Below are positions 6,625-10,199 of a stretch of DNA of 10,199 nt, in pieces. The translations under genes and the position numbers were made by a program. The DNA lies in the NCBI GenBank assembly GCA_003136295.1, contig PLDZ01000125.1, forward strand, positions 4,303 through 14,501. The letters are read 5' to 3'. Numbering within the stretch: position 1 is the stretch's first letter; the number at the start of each line of letters is the position of its first letter. The notes beneath the pieces are model-generated. The model saw only the letters and a program-made list of their open reading frames with translations. It had not been told where the DNA came from and did no database searches. Origin of the DNA: Candidatus Dormiibacterota bacterium (GTDB lineage Bacteria > Chloroflexota > Dormibacteria > Aeolococcales > Aeolococcaceae).

Positions 6625-8208
6625 CTACGGTGTCACCGAGTTCGCCGACCGCAGCTGCGTGCGCTCGATGTAGATCGTGTCGAAGCCGACGCTGTACACG
6701 GCGACGTAATACTGCGCGACCACCGGGATGATCGTCGGCCGCACCACCAGGCTCGGCTGGTTGGTGACGATGACTGTCGGCCGGAGGCGCGCGACGTACG
6801 GACCGACCGCCGCGCGGCTCCCCACCAGCACGTCGTCGTTGAAGAGACCGACAGTCGGCAGCACGGTGTGGAGGGGGGTCAAGAGATACAGCCAGTCGTC
6901 GGAAACGTTCCAGATCACCGCCGACGAATTGGCGTAGCGGTGCGTGACCAGCCAGGCCATCATGGCCTGGTCTGCCGCGACATCGTGGGAGAAGCTGTCC
7001 TGCCAACGCCTCAGTTCTGAACCATTCACCAGGCCCGCGTACGCGTCGGCGTAGTACGCCGGCAGGCTGCGTCCGTTGATCCAGTACGACCCTGCGTACG
7101 ATCCTTCGACGGAGGCGAGCAGGACGCCGCCCGCCAGCACCGCCGAGCCGACCCAGATCCCAGGGCGGCGGGCGTCCAACAGGAGGATGTTCCACCGATG
7201 CCACGGCGTGGCGGCGAGCGCCGCGCCCACCCAGGGAAGGGCTGGCACGACGAGGTGGGGATAGGGGAAGTGTGCGGAGCCGGCGACGAGCAGGTCGACG
7301 CCCGCGAGAACCCACAGCATCCAGACGGTGTTGCGCGTCCGGCGCGCGATCAGAGCCGCCCCGCCGAAGATCGCGAGAAGACCGGCGGCGATTCCGGCGA
7401 AATGCACGAAACGATCCAGCAGCGTGGGTGGGAGCGCGTTATGGGCGTAGATTCCGTAGAAGCTCACGGTTGCGAACCAGGTCGCGCCCAGACCAGAGGC
7501 GATCACGGTCGGAAGCAACCAGAGCAGAGTCACCGCCGCGCCGGCGCCGTAGAAACGCAGCAGATCACGCCAGGCTTGCGGTCGGGCGATGAGCACGATG
7601 ACGCCGATCGCAACGATGTCCGCGATCACCGTCTGCTGCATGCCGAGCGCAATCGACGCCAAAGGTCCGGCCGCATACGGCGCCCATCGATGATGCGCTG
7701 TCCACCACGGCGACGCGGTGTGGACGAGCATCAGCATGCCTGCCCAGGTGATTGGGCCGATCAACGCTCCCTCCGGGAGGAACAGTTCTGCATCAAAGAT
7801 CGGGGGGCCGATGATCAGTGCAGCGAGGATGCAGGCAGCTCCCGCCCGCGCCCGCGAGCCGGTGAGCCGCGCAACGCCCCAGCCAACCGCCAACACTGCC
7901 GCGACCGCGCTCGCGAACGGGACGAGGTGGATCGCCGCCTCCGAGTACCCGAGGAAGTGGGTGAGGATCCCGAAGATCCAGTACTGCAGCGGAGGCTTGT
8001 TGTCCCACGCGCCCACCGATGTGTAGAGATCACCGCCCCCGAAGATCGTCCGTCCGACATATGCGTAGATGCTTTCGTCGGTGTACCACCGCGGCTCGAG
8101 GAAGGCCGGGAGACGCAACACCACGACCAAACCAACGCCGGCGGCCATCGCCGTCCATGGCGCCCGCGTGGCCGTGTTCTCGCGCACGTTGGCGCCGGAT
8201 GTGGTCAT
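6625..8208 (-). CDS. Multi-spanning GT-C glycosyltransferase, PMT/ArnT-like (GT39), copy 2
   Basis: This 527-residue protein is a full-length paralogue of the one at 5107-6606. Matching landmarks in the same order are RLPAFLEPRWYTDESIYAY (32-50; acidic pair D44, E45), AWDNKPPLQYW (67-77), GYSEAAIH (87-94), FLPEGALIGP (143-152), QQTVIAD (191-197) and PHLVVPALPW (317-326) with H318. The distance from DE to QQT is 147 residues here and 144 in the paralogue. The soluble C-terminal section (about 370-527) also aligns, with YYADAYAGLVNGSEL (385-399) against YYANAVSYVSGSISEL (366-381) in copy 1. The start is ATG 8208, only 39 bases after the tRNA-Arg gene on the same strand; AAGGG about 13-17 bases upstream is a weak Shine-Dalgarno. 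It may be read through from the tRNA promoter. Acceptor and sugar are unknown. Confidence 0.8.
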   Translation of the reverse strand: MTTSGANVRENTATRAPWTAMAAGVGLVVVLRLPAFLEPRWYTDESIYAYVGRTIFGGGDLYTSVGAWDNKPPLQYWIFGILTHFLGYSEAAIHLVPFASAVAAVLAVGWGVARLTGSRARAGAACILAALIIGPPIFDAELFLPEGALIGPITWAGMLMLVHTASPWWTAHHRWAPYAAGPLASIALGMQQTVIADIVAIGVIVLIARPQAWRDLLRFYGAGAAVTLLWLLPTVIASGLGATWFATVSFYGIYAHNALPPTLLDRFVHFAGIAAGLLAIFGGAALIARRTRNTVWMLWVLAGVDLLVAGSAHFPYPHLVVPALPWVGAALAATPWHRWNILLLDARRPGIWVGSAVLAGGVLLASVEGSYAGSYWINGRSLPAYYADAYAGLVNGSELRRWQDSFSHDVAADQAMMAWLVTHRYANSSAVIWNVSDDWLYLLTPLHTVLPTVGLFNDDVLVGSRAAVGPYVARLRPTVIVTNQPSLVVRPTIIPVVAQYYVAVYSVGFDTIYIERTQLRSANSVTP

Positions 8209-8221
8209 GCAGAGACTCTGC
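8209..8221. repeat. Perfect palindrome GCAGAGACTCTGC directly before the copy-2 start codon
   Basis: Six-base arms GCAGAG (8209-8214) and CTCTGC (8216-8221) are exact reverse complements around A8215. The element abuts the ATG of the minus-strand glycosyltransferase and lies between it and the tRNA-Arg gene. A one-base centre argues against an RNA hairpin; an operator overlapping the ribosome-binding region is possible but unproven. Confidence 0.35.
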
Positions 8222-8247
8222 CCTTCGCAGCCACGCCTCGGAATACA

Positions 8248-8323
8248 TGGCGCCCCCGGTAGGAGTCGAACCCACGACCGTCGAGTTAGAAGCTCGCTGC
8301 TCTATCCGCTGAGCTACGGGGGC
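8248..8323 (-). tRNA. tRNA-Arg (anticodon UCU)
   Basis: The minus strand folds as a standard 76-nt cloverleaf with encoded CCA (TGG at 8248-8250 on plus) and discriminator G73. The acceptor arm is GCCCCCG with CGGGGGC. The D stem is GCUC with GAGC. The anticodon loop is CUUCUAA (complement of 8286-8292) with anticodon UCU at complement 8288-8290, which reads AGA and probably AGG. The T arm is GUGGG-UUCGACU-CCUAC with one G-U pair. The outermost anticodon-stem pair (27-43) is a G-A mismatch; the other four pairs are canonical. In a genome this rich in G+C it serves rare arginine codons. A TACACT hexamer lies eight bases before the 5' end. Confidence 0.95.
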
Positions 8324-8331
8324 GCGCGGCG

Positions 8332-8337
8332 AGTGTA
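8332..8337 (-). promoter_or_regulatory. Putative -10 element (TACACT) for tRNA-Arg
   Basis: TACACT on the minus strand ends eight bases before the mature 5' end of tRNA-Arg, so the primary transcript would have almost no 5' leader. There is no recognisable -35 at 16-18 bases upstream. The same promoter could also supply the glycosyltransferase 39 bases downstream of the tRNA. Confidence 0.35.
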
Positions 8338-8375
8338 CCTGCGGCGATTCGTCCGGACCGCCGTCCACCGCGCCA

Positions 8376-8381
8376 TATAAT
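8376..8381 (+). promoter_or_regulatory. Putative -10 element (TATAAT) for tRNA-His
   Basis: This is a perfect consensus TATAAT in otherwise GC-rich DNA, 27 bases before the 5' end of tRNA-His, so transcription would start near 8388. No clear -35 is found at the normal spacing. The palindrome GTCCGGAC (8351-8358) lies between this box and the divergent tRNA-Arg box. Confidence 0.55.
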
Positions 8382-8408
8382 CGCCGAGCCTCCTCTCCGG
8401 AGTCTCAT

Positions 8409-8486
8409 GGTGGCCATAGCTCAGCTGGTTAGAGTGCCAGGTTGTGGCCCTGGAGGTCGCGGGTTCGAATCCCGCTGGCCACCCCA
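8409..8486 (+). tRNA. tRNA-His (anticodon GUG)
   Basis: The sequence folds as a cloverleaf with the histidine-specific extra 5' base: G-1 (8409) opposite C73 (8483). The acceptor arm is GUGGCCA with UGGCCAC, and CCA is encoded at 8484-8486. The D stem GCUC with GAGU has one G-U pair. The anticodon stem is CCAGG with CCUGG around the loop UUGUGGC, giving anticodon GUG. The T arm is GCGGG-UUCGAAU-CCCGC. The G-1:C73 feature is the identity element for histidyl-tRNA synthetase, so the assignment is firm. It is head-to-head with tRNA-Arg, 85 bases apart, and ends 23 bases before the next gene. Confidence 0.97.
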
Positions 8487-8495
8487 TTCCCCCGC

Positions 8496-8501
8496 TACAG
8501 T
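8496..8501 (+). promoter_or_regulatory. Putative -10 element (TACAGT) for a leaderless methyltransferase mRNA
   Basis: TACAGT is followed by exactly eight bases and then ATG 8510. No Shine-Dalgarno is present in the 23 bases between tRNA-His and this ATG. The matching -35 position would fall inside the tRNA gene. Read-through from tRNA-His followed by tRNA processing is the alternative way to make this mRNA. Confidence 0.5.
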
Positions 8502-8509
8502 CGCCGCCG

Positions 8510-9277
8510 ATGACTGCAGACGAGACCGGCGACCACATCGCACGTAATCGCTCCGCCTGGAACACGTCGGCCGCGGAATATCAAGATCCTGGCCGGCGGA
8601 ACTGGGCGTCAGAGCCCTCCTGGGGCATCTGGGGCATTCCGGAGAGCGAGGCGCATGTCCTCCCCGACGTCCACGGTCTCGACACCATCGAGCTCGGATG
8701 CGGCAGCGCCTACGTCTCCGCCTGGCTGGCGCGCGGCGGGGCGAGACCGGTCGGCATCGACTTGTCGGAGAACCAGCTCGCGACCGCGCGCGCCCTTCAG
8801 GACCAGCATGACCTCCACTTCCCGCTGATCCACTGCAGCGCTGAGGCCGTGCCCGTCGCCGACGCCACGTTCGACCTGGCGATCAGCGAGTACGGTGCCG
8901 CGATCTGGTGTGACCCGTATCGCTGGATCCCGGAGGCTGCCCGGGTCCTCCGCCCCGGTGGCCGGCTGATCTTCCTCGGCAACGCGCCGTTGCTCGTGCT
9001 CACGATGACCGACTCCGACGCCGACGGACCGGCCGGGACAACGCTCCGGCGCGACTACTTCGGCATGCACCGGTACGAATGGCCCGACGACGACAGCGTG
9101 GAGTTCCACCTGAACCACGGGGACTGGATCCGTCTCCTCCGAGGCACTGGATTCGAGGTCGAAGACCTGATCGAACTCCGTCCCTCGGCCGATGCGACCA
9201 CGCGCTATCCGTTCGTCACGCTTGACTGGGCGCTGCGCTGGCCGTCGGAGGAGGTCTGGGTGGCCCGGCGTCGGTAG
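8510..9277 (+). CDS. Class I SAM-dependent methyltransferase (Methyltransf_11 type)
   Basis: This is a 255-residue soluble methyltransferase with a Rossmann-type SAM-binding fold. Motif I is IELGCGSAYVSAWLARGGA (60-78). The acidic residue that binds the SAM ribose is in VGIDLSENQLATA (81-93, D84). Then come the AEAVPVADATFDLAISEYG segment (111-129) and the post-motif ARVLRPGGRLIFLG (144-157). YRWIPEAARVLRPGG is typical of the family. The target is unknown. The start is ATG 8510; the frame stays open upstream but would run into tRNA-His. There is no Shine-Dalgarno and TACAGT lies eight bases before the ATG, so leaderless translation is likely. The stop TAG (9275-9277) lies within the hexamer TAGACT that precedes the next gene. 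This subfamily, with the phrase CDPYRWIPEAAR, is to my knowledge common in Actinomycetota and Chloroflexota. Confidence 0.85.
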   Translation: MTADETGDHIARNRSAWNTSAAEYQDPGRRNWASEPSWGIWGIPESEAHVLPDVHGLDTIELGCGSAYVSAWLARGGARPVGIDLSENQLATARALQDQHDLHFPLIHCSAEAVPVADATFDLAISEYGAAIWCDPYRWIPEAARVLRPGGRLIFLGNAPLLVLTMTDSDADGPAGTTLRRDYFGMHRYEWPDDDSVEFHLNHGDWIRLLRGTGFEVEDLIELRPSADATTRYPFVTLDWALRWPSEEVWVARRR

Positions 9278-9280
9278 ACT
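9275..9280 (+). promoter_or_regulatory. Putative -10 element (TAGACT) overlapping a stop codon
   Basis: TAGACT is followed by eight bases and then ATG 9289, the same spacing as before the genes at 4949 and 8510. Its first three bases are the stop codon of the upstream methyltransferase. No Shine-Dalgarno appears between 9281 and 9288. A leaderless promoter is the simplest reading; no good -35 is visible. Confidence 0.5.
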
Positions 9281-9288
9281 GCCAGACC

Positions 9289-9954
9289 ATGCATGACGAT
9301 CGCTGGGACGCCGTCGACGCGTATACGACCGGACTGCTCCAACCTGCCGACCCGGTGCTGGAGGCGGCAATCAAGGAGACCGCCGACCTCCCGAACATTG
9401 CGGTGTCAGCTGCTCAGGGGCAGTTTCTGCATGTGCTGGCCCGCGCGATCCACGCCCGGCGGATCCTCGAGATCGGCACGCTCGGCGGGTACAGCGCCAT
9501 CTGGCTGGGCCGGGCGCTGCCGGACGACGGCCGCCTGATCAGCCTCGAGCTCGAGGAGCGCCACGCCGAGGTCGCGCGACGGAACTTCGCACGCGCCGGC
9601 CTGGAGGGCAAGATCGAAGTGCAGGTCGGTCCGGCACTCGAGAGTCTCGCGAGACTCAGAGCCAACCGCGGCGAGCCGTTCGATCTCACCTTCATTGATG
9701 CCGACAAGCGCAACACCCCCGAGTACTTCAGCGCCGCTGTCGACCTCTCCCATGCCGGCAGCCTGATCGTGGTGGACAACGTGGTGCGCCAGGGGAAGCT
9801 GATCGACACCGAGAGCGAGGATCCCGACGCGGAGGGGATGCGCCGTCTCATCGCGCAGATGGGCGCAGATCGCCGCGTTGCTCCAGCGGTGATTCAGACC
9901 GTCGGGGTCAAGGGCTGGGACGGCTTCGCCTTAGCCCTGGTGGTGGAGTCCTAA
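9289..9954 (+). CDS. Cation-dependent O-methyltransferase, family 3 (CCoAOMT-like)
   Basis: This 221-residue protein matches the small metal-dependent O-methyltransferases related to caffeoyl-CoA and catechol O-methyltransferases. They use SAM and a divalent cation to methylate one of two vicinal hydroxyls. The N-terminal helix region has the family-typical AAQGQFLHVLARAI (41-54). Motif I is RILEIGTLGGYSAIWLGRAL (58-77). An acidic SAM contact lies in LISLELEERHAEVA (83-96). The metal ligands are expected at D137 (FDLTFIDADK, 131-140) and D163/N164 (LIVVDNVVRQG, 159-169). The C-terminal GWDGFALALV (209-218) is also typical. Length is normal for the family. The physiological substrate is unknown. 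It is not homologous in detail to the methyltransferase just upstream. Its stop (9952-9954) overlaps the convergent gene by four bases. Confidence 0.9.
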   Translation: MHDDRWDAVDAYTTGLLQPADPVLEAAIKETADLPNIAVSAAQGQFLHVLARAIHARRILEIGTLGGYSAIWLGRALPDDGRLISLELEERHAEVARRNFARAGLEGKIEVQVGPALESLARLRANRGEPFDLTFIDADKRNTPEYFSAAVDLSHAGSLIVVDNVVRQGKLIDTESEDPDAEGMRRLIAQMGADRRVAPAVIQTVGVKGWDGFALALVVES

Positions 9955-10199
9955 GCAGGGATCAGCGCGCCGGGCGTTCCCAGCGCAGCGGCGGTCCGTC
10001 GCGCAGCCTCCGTGGCCACGGACAGCGGCACCTCGCCGCCATGCAGCAGCGCGTCCGCGTGCGGCAGCCATGAGGCGTCGTCGGCCAGCTCCGCGAGTGC
10101 CGGCTCCCGGCCAAGACGGGAGAGGTATCGCGACGCGATCCACCCGAGTCGGCCGCTGCCGGTGTCGGCCGCGAACTGGTTGGCCTGCTCGGCCAGCCG
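9951..10199 (-). CDS. Unrecognised protein, C-terminal 82 codons (partial)
   Basis: On the minus strand a frame is open from the window edge (10199) to TAG at 9953-9951, giving 82 codons. Nearly every codon ends in G or C, and the amino-acid mix is normal (LAEQANQFAADTGSGRLGWI near the start of the visible part, ending AALGTPGALIPA). This is unlike the Arg-rich shadows seen elsewhere, so I take it as a real gene whose 5' end lies outside. The translation is Ala/Leu-rich, probably helical, with no transmembrane segment and no motif I can assign. It converges on the O-methyltransferase with a four-base overlap at the stops. A competing minus-strand frame (9931-10143) has poorer composition and I reject it. 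Confidence 0.6.
   Translation of the reverse strand, partial: RLAEQANQFAADTGSGRLGWIASRYLSRLGREPALAELADDASWLPHADALLHGGEVPLSVATEAARRTAAALGTPGALIPA

Noticed and set aside
7198..8262. 354-codon plus-strand frame opposite glycosyltransferase copy 2
   Set aside because: Antisense shadow with low-complexity charged composition; it also runs into the tRNA-Arg gene.
8248..8486. tRNA genes as an attachment site for an integrated element
   Set aside because: No integrase, no duplicated tRNA 3' end and no change in composition beside either tRNA within the window.
8444..8509. Upstream start for the methyltransferase inside tRNA-His
   Set aside because: It would begin in the anticodon region of a well-formed tRNA; ATG 8510 fits the family's N-terminus.
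8510..9954. The two methyltransferases as a biosynthetic gene cluster
   Set aside because: No synthase, ligase, oxidoreductase or transporter accompanies them, and each appears to have its own promoter.

Overview
This is a compact, high-G+C bacterial chromosome segment (roughly two-thirds G+C by eye, with strong G/C preference at third codon positions). It carries housekeeping and membrane genes. I see no insertion sequence, phage gene, CRISPR array or toxin/defence cassette. The respiratory genes, GTG starts and probable leaderless promoters (a TANNNT hexamer eight bases before the start codon) fit a lineage such as Chloroflexota, Dormibacterota or Actinomycetota. That placement is an inference from style, not a phylogenetic result.

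Layout. (1) Bases 1-4311, plus strand: a tightly coupled operon holding the 3' part of nuoM, complete nuoN, a small FAD-binding protein resembling a shortened glycolate-oxidase GlcD/GlcE subunit, and resB. Every junction overlaps (TGATG, GTGTGA, GTGA), so the four are probably co-transcribed and translationally coupled. NuoM and NuoN are proton-pumping subunits of complex I; ResB is a cytochrome c maturation protein. The operon therefore ties electron entry into the chain to cytochrome c assembly. (2) 4278-4949, minus strand: a histidine-phosphatase-superfamily enzyme whose 3' end overlaps resB by 34 bp. (3) 4950-5106: a short divergent promoter region. (4) 5107-6606 plus and 6625-8208 minus: two full-length paralogous multi-spanning GT-C (PMT/ArnT-like, GT39) glycosyltransferases facing each other tail to tail with an 18-bp gap. 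(5) 8248-8486: a head-to-head pair of tRNA genes, tRNA-Arg(UCU) on minus and tRNA-His(GUG) on plus, both with encoded CCA. (6) 8510-9954, plus strand: two unrelated SAM-dependent methyltransferases, a Methyltransf_11-type enzyme and a cation-dependent O-methyltransferase of family 3. (7) 9951-10199, minus strand: the C-terminal 82 codons of an unrecognised protein.

The points most worth a second look are the stand-alone FAD domain kept between nuoN and resB, which looks like GlcE with its middle removed; the repeated exact spacing of TANNNT to start codon at three separate genes, which suggests leaderless transcription; and the convergent GT-C paralogue pair. Much of the rest is ordinary, and I did not find a convincing new multi-gene system.
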